A DNA stretch of 64,000 nucleotides. It comes from Xenophilus arseniciresistens. Its GTDB lineage: Bacteria > Pseudomonadota > Gammaproteobacteria > Burkholderiales > Burkholderiaceae_C. Under the pieces are notes generated by a model. The model had not been told where the DNA came from. It was given only the letters and a program-made list of their open reading frames with translations, and did no database searches. The stretch's first letter is position 1, and each line of letters opens with the position of its first letter. The DNA lies in the NCBI RefSeq assembly GCF_028023875.1, contig NZ_JAQIPB010000005.1:1-64000 (forward strand). Direction: 5' to 3'. The position numbers were made by a program, and so were the translations under genes. This document shows positions 8,649-17,674 of the stretch, piece by piece.

Positions 8649-9377
8649 GTGTCCTCTGCCTCCGATTCCCACGCACCGCCCGGTGTGATCAATGTCGTGC
8701 CCCCGCTGCTGGCCGACTTCGATCCGCGCAGCGTGCCTGTGGATCGCGTGGACCACGATCTGCCGGCCGTGCCTGCGGATCGCCTGAGCGTGGCGGCCTT
8801 GCGCCAGCGCTTTGCCCACCCGCCGGTGTGGGAGCCGGAACTGCGCCGCGAGCCGCGCCTGACGGACCGGCTGCCGGCCCAGGCGGCGGTGCTGGTGCCC
8901 ATCGTGCTGCATGCGCGTCCCACGGTGCTTCTGACGGAGCGGGCCAGCCGCATGTCCACGCATTCGGGGCAGGTTGCGTTCCCGGGCGGCCGGGTCGACC
9001 CGGAGGATGCCAACCTTGCTGCCGCAGCGCTGCGCGAGGCCTGGGAAGAGGTCGGGCTTTCGGCCCATGGCATCGAAGTGCTGGGGCACCTGCCCACCTA
9101 CACCACGGTCACGGCATTCGTGGTCACGCCCGTGGTGGCGCTGGTGCAGCCGGGCTTTTTGCTGCGGCCCAACCCGGCCGAGGTGGCGGACGTCTTTGAA
9201 GTGCCGCTGGACTTCCTGATGAACCCGGCCCATCACAGGCGCCATCAGGTCGACCACGACGGGCCGCGCGCGCGGCACTGGTTCTCCATGCCCTACCAGG
9301 ATGGGTCGGTCGAGCGCTATGTGTGGGGCGCCACGGCCGGCATGTTGCGCAATCTGTACCGTTTCCTGATCGCCTGA
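8649..9377 (+). CDS. CoA pyrophosphatase, Nudix family
   Basis: This 242-residue Nudix hydrolase carries the CoA-pyrophosphatase (UPF0035) signature VLLTERASRM followed by HSGQVAFPGGRVD, and then REAWEEVGL of the Nudix box. Such enzymes cleave CoA and its derivatives to phosphopantetheine and 3',5'-ADP. The frame is open to 8589, but that would start inside the rplS terminator. I prefer the GTG at 8649, which gives VSSASDSHAPPG as the N-terminus. The long N-terminal extension of about 60 residues before the catalytic domain is common in betaproteobacterial members. Confidence 0.85.
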   Translation: MSSASDSHAPPGVINVVPPLLADFDPRSVPVDRVDHDLPAVPADRLSVAALRQRFAHPPVWEPELRREPRLTDRLPAQAAVLVPIVLHARPTVLLTERASRMSTHSGQVAFPGGRVDPEDANLAAAALREAWEEVGLSAHGIEVLGHLPTYTTVTAFVVTPVVALVQPGFLLRPNPAEVADVFEVPLDFLMNPAHHRRHQVDHDGPRARHWFSMPYQDGSVERYVWGATAGMLRNLYRFLIA

Positions 9378-9433
9378 ACGTGGCCGCCGCGGCAGCCGGC
9401 CAAGTGGTCACAGGCTGCCCCTATGATTCGGCC

Positions 9434-10438
9434 ATGAGCTTCTTTGCCATCCTGTGCGCACTGCTGATCGAGCAGCTGCGGCCGTTGGCCTATCACAACC
9501 CCGTCTATGGCGCGGTGCTGGGCTGGACGCGCTGGACCAGCCGCAATTTCGACGCCGGCAAGTCGCACCATGGCTGGGTGGCCTGGATGCTGGCCGTGGG
9601 CCTGCCCAGCCTGATCGCACTGGGGGTGCACTGGCTGCTGCTGCACTTCCTGGGCCTGCCCTTTGCGATGCTGTGGAGCATCGCGGTGCTCTACACCACG
9701 CTGGGCTTTCGGCAGTTCAGCCATCACTTCACCGGCATCCGCGATGCGCTGGACCTGGGCGACGAGGCGCTGGCGCGTTCGCTGCTGGCGCGCTGGCAGC
9801 GCGTGGATGCGGCCGACCTGCCGCGCAGCGCCATCGTGCGCCATGTGATCGAGTACTCGGTGATCGCTGCCCACCGGCATGTGTTCGGCGTGCTGGCCTG
9901 GTTTTCCATCCTCGCGGCCTTTGGCCTGGGGCCGGCGGGTGCGGTGTTCTATCGCATGAGCGAATTCGTGGCCCGCTACTGGGCGCAGAAGAACCATGCC
10001 TCGGCCCAACCGGCCAGCCAGTGGGTGCGCGACGTGGCCGACCGCGCCTGGGCCGCCATCGACTGGCTGCCCGCGCGCATCACGGCCTTAGGCTTTGCCG
10101 TGGTGGGCAGCTTCGAGGAGGCCATCGACTGCTGGCGCAACGATGCCCGGCGCTTTCCCGACCCGAATGATGGCGTGATCCTGGCGGCCACCTCGGGCGC
10201 GCTGAACGTGCGCCTGGGCGGCGGCCAGTTGGCACCCATGACCGCCCCGCGCGAGATCTCGCCCCAGCCCCATCGCACCAACACGCCCAGTGCGCTCATC
10301 GGCCTGGAAAGCGGCAGCACGCCCGGCCGCGAGCCCGTGCTGGCCCACCTGCGCAGCGTGGTGGGCCTGGTGTGGCGCTCGGTCGTGATGTGGATGGTGC
10401 TGCTGGCGCTGCTGACCCTGGCGCGGCTGCTGGGCTGA
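9434..10438 (+). CDS. CobD/CbiB-like integral membrane protein
   Basis: This 334-residue protein has about five or six membrane helices. It resembles the CobD/CbiB family (adenosylcobinamide-phosphate synthase and the AmpE branch), with EQLRPLAYHNPVY at the N-terminus, TTLGFRQFSHHF in the middle and a C-terminal ALNVRLGGG segment. No cobalamin gene is nearby, so a role in B12 synthesis is unsupported; an AmpE-like sensory role is an alternative. I chose the ATG at 9434 (MSFFAIL) because the upstream extension is not membrane-like. It is convergent with rsgA. Confidence 0.7.
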   Translation: MSFFAILCALLIEQLRPLAYHNPVYGAVLGWTRWTSRNFDAGKSHHGWVAWMLAVGLPSLIALGVHWLLLHFLGLPFAMLWSIAVLYTTLGFRQFSHHFTGIRDALDLGDEALARSLLARWQRVDAADLPRSAIVRHVIEYSVIAAHRHVFGVLAWFSILAAFGLGPAGAVFYRMSEFVARYWAQKNHASAQPASQWVRDVADRAWAAIDWLPARITALGFAVVGSFEEAIDCWRNDARRFPDPNDGVILAATSGALNVRLGGGQLAPMTAPREISPQPHRTNTPSALIGLESGSTPGREPVLAHLRSVVGLVWRSVVMWMVLLALLTLARLLG

Positions 10439-10457
10439 GCCTCTTTCGCGGGCTCAG
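10435..10457. terminator. Possible shared dyad between convergent genes
   Basis: CTGAGCC and GGCTCAG form a perfect 7-base stem with a 9-base loop. The dyad covers both stop codons of the converging CobD-like and rsgA genes. There is no T-tract, so termination is uncertain. Confidence 0.35.
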
Positions 10458-11407
10458 TACCTGGGCTGGCTCAGCTCTTCAAACAACTCACCATAGATGC
10501 GATGCCGCTGCGGGCTGATGGCTTCGGGCGCATCGCCGCTGGCCACATGGGCCAGCACGGCGCAGCCGGGTTCGTGCAGGTGCGTGCAGTTGTAGAACTT
10601 GCACTCTCCCGCCTGGGCGGCCAGGTCGGGCATCAGGCTGGCCAGTTGCATGGGCTCGATGTGGTGCAGCCCGAATTCCTGGAAGCCCGGCGAGTCGATC
10701 AGTGCGGTCTGGCGCGCCTCATCCACCCAGTACCAGGTGGTGGTGGTGGTGGTGTGGCGGCCTGAGTTGAGCGCCTGAGAAATTTCGCCCGTGAGCGCGC
10801 TCGCGCCGGGCACCAGGCCGTTGATCAGCGTGCTCTTGCCCGCGCCAGAAGGGCCGAGCACGAGGGTGCTGCGGCCCTGCAGCAAGGGCATGAGCAGGTC
10901 GCGGTCGGCCTGCAGCCGCTCGGTCAGGGCCAGCGGCAGCACGGTGTAGCCCATGCGGCGGTAGGGCGCGAGCTTCTGCCAGGCGCGCGCGAAGGCGGGC
11001 GCGAGGTCTTCCTTGTTCAAGCCGATCAGCGGCCGGATGCCTGCGGCCTCGGCGGCGATCAGGGCCCGCGTGAGCTGCTGTTCGGAGAACTCGGGCTCGG
11101 CGGCGATCAGCAGCAGGATCTGGTCGAGGTTGGCGGCAAAGGACTTGGTGCGGATCTCGTCCTGGCGGTAGAAGAGGTTGCGCCGCTCCTGCACGCGCTC
11201 GATGGTGCCTTCGTCCTGGCTGGCCAGCCACAGCACGCGGTCGCCGACCACGGCCTGGCTCTTCTTGCCGCGCGGATGGCAGATGCGCCGGCTGCCGTCG
11301 GCGGACTCCACCACGCAGTGCCGGCCGTGGCTGCCCACCACCAGGCCTTCCTGCTGATCGGCGGCCGCGGCCGAAGGCCGGGCGGCAGGGCGGGCGCGAC
11401 CTGCCAT
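10454..11407 (-). CDS. rsgA: Small ribosomal subunit biogenesis GTPase RsgA
   Basis: This 317-residue, circularly permuted GTPase acts late in 30S maturation. It shows an N-terminal OB-fold region, then G4 (GLNKED), G1 (GPSGAGKSTLINGL) and G3 (DSPGFQEFG) in the permuted order. The C-terminal zinc knuckle is CKFYNCTHLHEPGC. The start ATG at 11407 lies three bases after the pterin dehydratase stop, so they are probably co-transcribed with the M48 protease gene upstream. The histidine/threonine-rich insert near G3 (HTTTTTTWYW) is family-typical. Confidence 0.95.
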   Translation of the reverse strand: MAGRARPAARPSAAAADQQEGLVVGSHGRHCVVESADGSRRICHPRGKKSQAVVGDRVLWLASQDEGTIERVQERRNLFYRQDEIRTKSFAANLDQILLLIAAEPEFSEQQLTRALIAAEAAGIRPLIGLNKEDLAPAFARAWQKLAPYRRMGYTVLPLALTERLQADRDLLMPLLQGRSTLVLGPSGAGKSTLINGLVPGASALTGEISQALNSGRHTTTTTTWYWVDEARQTALIDSPGFQEFGLHHIEPMQLASLMPDLAAQAGECKFYNCTHLHEPGCAVLAHVASGDAPEAISPQRHRIYGELFEELSQPRY

Positions 11408-11410
11408 GCC

Positions 11411-11764
11411 TCAGGGCGCCTGCGGCTTGAGCAGCGCGTCGATCTGCTGCGCGCAGTCGAAGTCGCTTCTGGAGATGCCGCCCGCGTCGTGTGTGTTCAG
11501 GCGCACGACGCAGCGGTTGTAGTGCACGGACAGATCGGGGTGATGGTCTTCGCGGTGCGCGATCAGGGCCAGCGCGTTGACGAAGGCGATGGTCTCGAAG
11601 TAGTTGGCGAAGTGGAAGCTCTTCTCGATGGCCACCTGCGCGCCGTCGCCACTGAGGGTCCAGCCTTCCAGGCGGGACAGCGCCGTGACGATCTCGCTCG
11701 GCCCCATGGCCTTGCGTGCGGGCAACTGCTTCCAGTTCTTGATGGTGAGCTGGCTGGTGCTCAT
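11411..11764 (-). CDS. 4a-hydroxytetrahydrobiopterin dehydratase
   Basis: This 117-residue protein matches pterin-4a-carbinolamine dehydratase (PhhB/PCD). The active-site motif HREDHHPDLSVHYNRCVVRL covers residues 76-95 and is followed by LNTHDAGGIS. The enzyme regenerates oxidised pterin after phenylalanine hydroxylase; no phhA is in the window, and PCD proteins are sometimes assigned a role in molybdopterin metabolism. It starts 32 bases after the M48 gene and ends three bases before rsgA. Confidence 0.93.
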   Translation of the reverse strand: MSTSQLTIKNWKQLPARKAMGPSEIVTALSRLEGWTLSGDGAQVAIEKSFHFANYFETIAFVNALALIAHREDHHPDLSVHYNRCVVRLNTHDAGGISRSDFDCAQQIDALLKPQAP

Positions 11765-11796
11765 GGCTTCTCCGGCAAAGACGAGGGCGCTCAGGC

Positions 11797-13074
11797 TCAG
11801 GCGGGCTGCACCGCGGCGTGCTGCCGCATGCGCGCAAGCCGCTCCGAGGCGGGAGGGTGTGAATAGTAGAAGCGCACGTAGACAGGATCGGGCGTAAGCG
11901 TCGAGGCGTTGTCTTCGTAGAGCTTGAGCAGCGCACTGGCCAGGTCCTGGCCGCGGGTCTGTGCCACGGCATAGGCATCGGCCTCGAACTCATCGCGGCG
12001 CGAGCCCTGCGCCAGCAGCGGCGAGAGGAAGAAGGTGAAGACCGGCATCGCGAGCATGAACAGCATCAGCGCAAGGGCTTCGTTACCACTGCTCAGGCTT
12101 GGCTGTACCCCCAGGCCGGTGTAGAACCAGCTCTGGCCCGAGAGCCAACCCAGCAGCGCCAGGCCGGCCAGGCTCAGGGCGAAGCTCAGCGCCAGTCGCT
12201 TGACGATGTGCCGGTGCTTGAAGTGGCCCAGCTCATGGGCCAGCACGGCCTCGACTTCGCCGGTGCTGAGCTGGCGCAGCAGCGTGTCGAAGAAGACCAC
12301 GCGCTTGTTGCGGCCAAAGCCCGTGAAATAGGCGTTGGCATGCGCGCTGCGGCGGCTGCCGTCCATCACGAACAGACCCTTGGCGGCAAAGCCGCAGCGC
12401 TGCATGAGCGCGGTGACATGCGCTTCCAGCGTCTTGTCCTGCAAGGGCTCGAAGCGGTTGAACAGCGGCGCGATCCAGGCCGGATAGATGAACTGCACCA
12501 GCAGCAGCCAGCCCACCAGGGTGAACCAGGCCCACAGCCACCACAGGCTGCCGGCCTGCGCCATCAGCCACAGGATGGCCGCCGCCAGGGGCAGGCCCAG
12601 CGCCGCGCCCAGCGCCATGCTCTTGAGCGCATCGGTCAGCCACAGCCGCGGGCTCATCTTGTTGAAGCCGAAGCGCTGCTCCAGGCGGAAGGTCTGCCAC
12701 AGCGAAAAGGGCAGCTCCAGAAGGCTGGCGATGAGCGCGAAGGCGGCCAGCAGCGCGAGTTGCTGCAGCAGGCCGGGGCCCATGGCCTGCAGCAGAAGCC
12801 GATTGACCATGTCCAGCCCGCCCAGCAGCGTCCAGCCCAGCAGCAGCGCCGCGCCCCAGCTCATCTCCAGCAGGCTGAAGCGGGCCTTGGCCAGCGTGTA
12901 GTCGGCCGCCTTCTGATGGGCCGCCAGCGTGATGGTCTGCGCGAAGGCCTCGGGCACGGCATGGCGGTGGCGGGCCACATGCCGGACCTGGCGCGACAGC
13001 AGCCAGAAACGCAGGCCGAGTCCGGCCAGCAGGGCAGCGACGAAAAGGACGGAGAAGAGCAACGAGGCAGGCAT
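11797..13074 (-). CDS. M48 family (Ste24-type) membrane zinc metalloprotease
   Basis: This 425-residue membrane protease has an N-terminal M48 helical domain with several transmembrane segments. The zinc site HELGH lies at about residues 280-284 (context [15 protein letters not shown]), with the third ligand in [11 protein letters not shown]. Homologues (CaaX protease 1, HtpX relatives) cleave membrane or prenylated substrates; bacterial roles are mostly envelope quality control. The ATG at 13074 (MPASLLF) gives the usual length. It heads a leftward operon with pterin dehydratase and rsgA and is divergent from orn. Confidence 0.9.
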   Translation of the reverse strand: MPASLLFSVLFVAALLAGLGLRFWLLSRQVRHVARHRHAVPEAFAQTITLAAHQKAADYTLAKARFSLLEMSWGAALLLGWTLLGGLDMVNRLLLQAMGPGLLQQLALLAAFALIASLLELPFSLWQTFRLEQRFGFNKMSPRLWLTDALKSMALGAALGLPLAAAILWLMAQAGSLWWLWAWFTLVGWLLLVQFIYPAWIAPLFNRFEPLQDKTLEAHVTALMQRCGFAAKGLFVMDGSRRSAHANAYFTGFGRNKRVVFFDTLLRQLSTGEVEAVLAHELGHFKHRHIVKRLALSFALSLAGLALLGWLSGQSWFYTGLGVQPSLSSGNEALALMLFMLAMPVFTFFLSPLLAQGSRRDEFEADAYAVAQTRGQDLASALLKLYEDNASTLTPDPVYVRFYYSHPPASERLARMRQHAAVQPA

Positions 13075-13195
13075 GGGCAGGGCGCTGGGGTGCGGCAGTG
13101 TAGTGCTCAGCTGGAGCCGGACACGGCCTTCGCAAGAGAGCAGCCCTGCGGGGGCGAGGCCTGATCGACACGCCGGCTCATGGACAATCGCGGCC

Positions 13196-13795
13196 ATGTC
13201 TTCTTCTCCTGCACCGACCGCTGCCGCCCCGACTTCCTCCGAACTGCGCAAGAGCGACCAGAACCTGGTCTGGCTCGACTGCGAGATGAGCGGACTCGAC
13301 CCCGAGAAGGAGCGCCTGCTCGAAATCGCGGTGGTCGTCACATCGCCCGACCTGGCCACGCGCGTGGAAGGCCCGGTGCTGGTGATCCACCAGAGCGATG
13401 CCGTCCTGGACGCCATGGATGCCTGGAACAAGGGCACGCACGGTCGCAGCGGCCTGATCGACAAGGTCAAGGCATCCACCGTCGACGAGGCCGAGGCCGA
13501 GCAGCAACTGCTGGACTTCCTGGGTCGCTACGTGCCCAAGAACGGCTCGCCCATGTGCGGCAATACCATCGGCCAGGACCGGCGCTTCCTGGTCAAGTAC
13601 ATGCCCAAGCTGGAGGCCTGGTTCCACTACCGCAACCTCGATGTGAGCACGCTCAAGGAACTGGCCAAGCGCTGGAAGCCCGCGGCCTACAGCAGCTTCA
13701 AGAAGCAGCAGGCGCACACGGCGCTGGCCGACGTGCATGAGTCCATCGAGGAACTGGTGCACTACCGCAAGACATTTCTGCGCCTGGAAGACTGA
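13196..13795 (+). CDS. orn: Oligoribonuclease
   Basis: This 199-residue DEDDh-family 3'-5' exonuclease degrades short RNAs (mainly dinucleotides) and pGpG from c-di-GMP turnover. Catalytic motifs are [12 protein letters not shown] near residue 25, the [10 protein letters not shown] segment, and [14 protein letters not shown] at the C-terminus. The first 15 or so residues are a Ser/Ala/Pro-rich extension beyond the E. coli start, so an internal start is possible, although the ATG at 13196 is the only good one. It is divergent from the M48 operon. Confidence 0.95.
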   Translation: MSSSPAPTAAAPTSSELRKSDQNLVWLDCEMSGLDPEKERLLEIAVVVTSPDLATRVEGPVLVIHQSDAVLDAMDAWNKGTHGRSGLIDKVKASTVDEAEAEQQLLDFLGRYVPKNGSPMCGNTIGQDRRFLVKYMPKLEAWFHYRNLDVSTLKELAKRWKPAAYSSFKKQQAHTALADVHESIEELVHYRKTFLRLED

Positions 13796-14114
13796 AGGCG
13801 CAGCTCGCGGCAGCGTCGCTCACTCGCGACGCTGTGCGCGGCGATCCACGCCCGGGCTGGTAAAAACCCGAAGAAGCTGCCATAATCGCGGGCTTGCCTG
13901 AAGCAAGGCCATTTTTTTGTGGGCCGGCTTTAGCAATATCCCGCATCTCCCTTCTGCACATAGGCTGGGTCTTCGTGGCGCCAAAACAAGCGCCCGTCGA
14001 CAAGAGGAAAGCCACGGCAGCACCAGCTGCCGACGTCGTTGGATGGTTGATGTTTTTCTGACCTCCAACGCAGGCGCCCGCCTCGGGCGCCCCGCGTGTG
14101 AACACGAGCATTTC
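13796..14114 (+). other. 319-base intergenic region before the DEAD-box helicase
   Basis: No gene is visible here. It holds the orn terminator, a CATAAT box, then a leader of about 200 bases before the helicase ATG. An in-frame ATG at 14043 would extend the helicase by 24 residues with no family similarity. Long leaders are common before cold-inducible DEAD-box genes, but I found no defined RNA motif. Confidence 0.5.
13891..13918 (+). terminator. Intrinsic terminator after orn
   Basis: GGCTTGC and GCAAGGCC form a stem with one bulge and a CTGAA loop, followed by seven Ts (13912-13918). It lies about 100 bases after orn. A CATAAT box at 13881-13886 sits just upstream, so this region may also hold a promoter for the helicase gene. 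Confidence 0.6.
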
Positions 14115-15965
14115 ATGACCGAATCTCTGCAAGAGCTGCAGGGCGCTGTCGCGCCTGCGCAAGAATTTGAAGCCGCCGCTTCGCAAGCCTTTGACCAGCC
14201 CGCGCCATCCGAGCCCGCTGAGCAAACCCCCGCTGAACCCAACGCCTTCGCCGAACTGGGCCTGGCGCCCGAACTCGTGGCTGCCGTGACCGACCTGGGC
14301 TACACCGCGCCCACGGCCGTGCAGCAAAAGGCCATTCCGATGGCCATGGGCGGTGCCGAAGGCGCCGCAGACCGCTTCGTGGACCTGATGGTCTCGAGCC
14401 AGACCGGGAGCGGCAAGACCGCAGCCTTCCTGCTGCCCGTGCTGCACACGCTGATCCGCCAGCAGCAGGAGGCCTACGAAGCCGCCCAGGCCGAATACAC
14501 CCGCCTGGCCGCTGAAGCGGCCGAGCGTGGCGAGCCCGCGCCCAAGCGTCCGCGCCGCCAGGACCCGACCAACCCGCGTCACTTCAAGCCCGCCGTGCCC
14601 GGCGCACTGGTGCTGTGCCCCACGCGCGAGCTGGCCCAGCAGGTGGCGCACGACGCCATCGACCTGGTGCGCCACGTGCGCGGCCTGCGTGTGGCCAACG
14701 TGGTGGGCGGCATGCCCTACCAGCTGCAGATCGCGCGCCTGCAGAACGCCAACCTGGTGGTGGCCACGCCCGGCCGCCTGCTGGACCTGCAGCGTTCGAT
14801 GCAGATCAAGCTCGACCAGGTGCAGTTCCTGGTGGTCGATGAAGCCGACCGCATGCTGGACCTGGGCTTCTCGGACGACCTGGCCGAGATCAACCAGCTG
14901 ACCATCGAGCGCAAGCAGACCATGATGTTCAGCGCGACCTTCGCGCCGCGCATCCAGCAACTGGCCGCCCGCGTGATGCGCGAGCCGCAGCGCGTGCAGA
15001 TCGACAGCCCGCAGCAGAAGCACGCCAACATCAAGCAGATCCTGCACTGGGCCGACCACTTCGACCACAAGCGTGCGCTGCTGGACCACTGGCTGCGCGA
15101 CAGCTCGATCCAGCAGGCCGTGGTGTTTGCCAGCACGCAGATCGAATGCGACGGCCTGGCCAATGACCTGCAGCAGGCCGGCTTCTCGGCCGTGGCCCTG
15201 CACGGCGCCCTGAGCCAGGGCCTGCGCAACCGCCGCCTGATGGCGCTGCGCAATGGCCAGGTGCAGATCCTGGTGGCCACCGACGTGGCCGCGCGCGGCA
15301 TCGACGTGCCCAGCATCAGCCACGTCTTCAACTTCGGCTTGCCGATGAAGGCCGAGGACTACACGCACCGAATCGGCCGCACGGGCCGTGCCGGCCGCGA
15401 CGGCATCGCCGTGACCTTTGCCGAGTTCCGCGACCAGCGCAAGATCTTCGACATCGAAGCCTTCACCAAGCAGGTGTTCAAGCCCGAGGTGGTCGCCGGC
15501 ATGGAGCCCACGCGCCGTGCGCCCATGGCCCCGCAAGCACGCGGCGGCCAGGGTGGCAACCGTGGCGGTGGCCGCGGTCGCGAAGGCGGCTTTGGCGGCG
15601 GCGCTCGCCGTGGCGGCCCTGTGGGTGGCCATGGCGGCCGCGCCGCGGGCTGGGGCGAGCAGGGCGGTGCAGGCCGGCGCGAAGGCGGCGGCTTCGACCG
15701 TGACCGCCGCGAAGGCTTTGCGGGTCGGCGCGAGGGTTTTGCGTCGCAGGATCCGCGTGGCCGCATGGACGCACCGTGGGCCGGCCGCGACGACCGCGCA
15801 CCGCGCGGCGGCGAGCGTACCGAGCGTGGCGCAGGCTGGGGCGAGCAGCGCGAATCGCGCGGCGGCTTCGGCGGCGGCCACAAGCCGCATGGCGCCAACA
15901 AGGGTGCAGCCGGCCATGCAGGCCGCGCCCCGGCCGGCCGCGTGTTCGTGCCGCGCAACCGCTGA
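14115..15965 (+). CDS. DEAD-box ATP-dependent RNA helicase with RGG-rich tail
   Basis: This 616-residue helicase has the Q motif (GYTAPTAVQQKAIP), Walker A (SSQTGSGKT, about 94-102), PTRELAQQ, DEAD (about 242-245), SAT (FSATF) and HRIGRTGRAGR (about 418). An insert of about 40 residues rich in E, A and P lies between motifs I and Ia. From about residue 455 to the end the protein is a glycine/arginine (RGG) domain, disordered and probably RNA-binding. It is RhlE/DbpA/CsdA-like; the exact subfamily is unclear. Likely roles are ribosome assembly or RNA turnover in the cold. Confidence 0.92.
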   Translation: MTESLQELQGAVAPAQEFEAAASQAFDQPAPSEPAEQTPAEPNAFAELGLAPELVAAVTDLGYTAPTAVQQKAIPMAMGGAEGAADRFVDLMVSSQTGSGKTAAFLLPVLHTLIRQQQEAYEAAQAEYTRLAAEAAERGEPAPKRPRRQDPTNPRHFKPAVPGALVLCPTRELAQQVAHDAIDLVRHVRGLRVANVVGGMPYQLQIARLQNANLVVATPGRLLDLQRSMQIKLDQVQFLVVDEADRMLDLGFSDDLAEINQLTIERKQTMMFSATFAPRIQQLAARVMREPQRVQIDSPQQKHANIKQILHWADHFDHKRALLDHWLRDSSIQQAVVFASTQIECDGLANDLQQAGFSAVALHGALSQGLRNRRLMALRNGQVQILVATDVAARGIDVPSISHVFNFGLPMKAEDYTHRIGRTGRAGRDGIAVTFAEFRDQRKIFDIEAFTKQVFKPEVVAGMEPTRRAPMAPQARGGQGGNRGGGRGREGGFGGGARRGGPVGGHGGRAAGWGEQGGAGRREGGGFDRDRREGFAGRREGFASQDPRGRMDAPWAGRDDRAPRGGERTERGAGWGEQRESRGGFGGGHKPHGANKGAAGHAGRAPAGRVFVPRNR

Positions 15966-16016
15966 TCCAGCAGCGCAAGGGCGGCTTCGTTCCGCCCTGC
16001 TGCAAGCCAGACAAGA

Positions 16017-16052
16017 AAAGGCCCGCCGTGCAGATGCCCGGCGGGCCTTTTT
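16017..16052 (+). terminator. Rho-independent terminator after the helicase gene
   Basis: AAAGGCCCGCC and GGCGGGCCTTT form an 11-base perfect stem with a 12-base loop and end in TTTTT. It is near-symmetric and may also serve the convergent GAF gene. Confidence 0.85.
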
Positions 16053-16093
16053 GGGTTTTGGGAGGCGCGAGGGCGTGAGCCGCGCGCCCGGTT

Positions 16094-16651
16094 TCAGTGC
16101 TTGCTGCCCGGTGCGCCGCCGCTGTCGCGCTGGCGCTGCTCGTCGAGCTTTTGCGCCGTCAGGCGTGCCGAGAGTTCGAGCTTGCGCAGGTCCTGCCGCG
16201 TGAGCTCGGCGTTGCCGGCCTCACTGAAGCAGCACAGCGTGCCGTAGATGCGGCCGTCGTTCAGGACGATGGGCGTGCTCAGGTGCGCGCCCACACGAAA
16301 GGGCGTAGCCGGCAGTTCCGCAAAGCCGGGCAGGGCCGGCACGTCGTGCACCAGCGAGGGCAGGCGGCCGTCGATCACGCGCTGGCAGAAACTCTGTTCC
16401 AGCGGGTCGCCCTGGCCTTCTTCGATGTAGTGCTTGTCGGGGCGCGATTCGACGCGCCGGAACACGCGCTCGCCGTCCACGAATTCGGAGATGAAGATCA
16501 CGTCCATCTTCAGGTGCTGGCGCAGCAGGCGCAGCACTTCCGTGACATGGCGATCGACCAGCGCATCCCCGCCATCGGCCGTGGCCACCATCAGTTCGGT
16601 GATCTGAACCTCCAGGGCGTCGGGCGTGTAGCCCAGGTCATACAGTTGCAT
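16094..16651 (-). CDS. GAF-domain protein
   Basis: This 185-residue soluble protein consists almost entirely of one GAF domain (about residues 35-170). Typical features are FISEFVDGERVFRRVES, the PFRVGAHLSTPIVL strand and YGTLCCFSEA. There is no output domain, so it is a stand-alone ligand sensor or an anti-sigma/kinase partner; the ligand is unknown. I start at the ATG at 16651 (MQLYDL) rather than at 16729, because the added residues look non-coding. It is convergent with the helicase gene and divergent from the dienelactone hydrolase gene. Confidence 0.8.
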   Translation of the reverse strand: MQLYDLGYTPDALEVQITELMVATADGGDALVDRHVTEVLRLLRQHLKMDVIFISEFVDGERVFRRVESRPDKHYIEEGQGDPLEQSFCQRVIDGRLPSLVHDVPALPGFAELPATPFRVGAHLSTPIVLNDGRIYGTLCCFSEAGNAELTRQDLRKLELSARLTAQKLDEQRQRDSGGAPGSKH

Positions 16652-16749
16652 GGCTTCGGACCGCGGGCGCGGGATCGTCAAATGGCACGAAGGGGCATTG
16701 TGGCAGCTATAGACTGGCCCGACCTCCACTGCCCCAAGGAAATCCGGCC

Positions 16750-17646
16750 ATGCTTGATGATGATCTGAAACGCGATTTCGACTCCCTGCGGCCGGGCCGC
16801 AGCACTGAAGCCGGCGCGTCGCGCCGCACGGCGCTCAAGGCGACATTGGGCGTGGGCTACGCCGCAGCCACCCTGCCCGTGATGGCGCAGAACGTGATCC
16901 AGACGCCCGCCGACGGCCTGACGGCCGGCCCGATCCAGTTCACCGTCAACGGCTTCCAGGTGCCGGCGTATCGCGCAGCGCCGGCTGGCAAGACCGGGCT
17001 GCCCGTGGTGCTGGTGATCCAGGAAATCTTCGGCGTGCACGAGTACATCGCGGACACCTGCCGCCGCTTCGCCAAGGCCGGCTACCTGGCCATCGCGCCC
17101 GAGCTCTACGCGCGCCAGGGCGACCCCAAGGGCTACACCGAAATCCCCAAGCTGCAGGCCGAACTGGTTTCCAAGGTGCCCGACGCGCAGGTGCTGGCTG
17201 ATCTGGACGGTGCGCTGGCCTGGGCGGCCGCCAATGGTGGCAACGTGGCCAAGGCCGGCATCACGGGCTTTTGCTGGGGCGGCCGCATCACCTGGCTCTA
17301 TGCGGCCACGGGAAAGGTCAAGGCCGGCGTGGCCTGGTACGGGCGGCTGGTGGGGCAGGCCAGCGAACTCACGCCAAGGCACCCGGTCGATGTTGCGGCC
17401 GAGCTGAAAGCCCCTGTGCTGGGCCTGTACGGCGGCAAGGACCAGGGCATCCCCCTTGACACTGTTGATAAGATGAAATCATCTTTGGCGAACGGCAGTG
17501 CCGCCGCCAAGGCATCCCGGTTCGTCATCTACCCAGAGGCGGGCCATGCGTTCCATGCGGACTACCGGCCCAGCTACCAGAAGGCGGCGGCGGACGACGG
17601 TTGGCAGCAGGCGCTGGCCTGGTTCAAGGAACACGGGGTGGCCTGA
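16750..17646 (+). CDS. Dienelactone hydrolase family protein with twin-arginine-like leader
   Basis: This 298-residue alpha/beta hydrolase has a dienelactone-hydrolase catalytic set: Cys175 in GFCWGG, Asp231 in YGGKDQGIP and His266 in EAGHAFHADY. The N-terminal 48 residues hold SRRTALKATLG, a hydrophobic stretch and an Ala-x-Ala-like end (VMAQ), suggesting Tat-dependent export; the leader is unusually far from the N-terminus. Classic enzymes open dienelactones in chloroaromatic breakdown and are cytoplasmic, so an exported member probably has another ester or lactone substrate. An intrinsic terminator follows. Confidence 0.88.
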   Translation: MLDDDLKRDFDSLRPGRSTEAGASRRTALKATLGVGYAAATLPVMAQNVIQTPADGLTAGPIQFTVNGFQVPAYRAAPAGKTGLPVVLVIQEIFGVHEYIADTCRRFAKAGYLAIAPELYARQGDPKGYTEIPKLQAELVSKVPDAQVLADLDGALAWAAANGGNVAKAGITGFCWGGRITWLYAATGKVKAGVAWYGRLVGQASELTPRHPVDVAAELKAPVLGLYGGKDQGIPLDTVDKMKSSLANGSAAAKASRFVIYPEAGHAFHADYRPSYQKAAADDGWQQALAWFKEHGVA

Positions 17647-17674
17647 GCGCGCGCAGCCCGTCTGCCGCTGTGCC

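Noticed and set aside
13698-15917. A minus-strand open frame of 739 codons
   Set aside because: It is antisense to the DEAD-box helicase gene, whose motifs are all intact on the plus strand.
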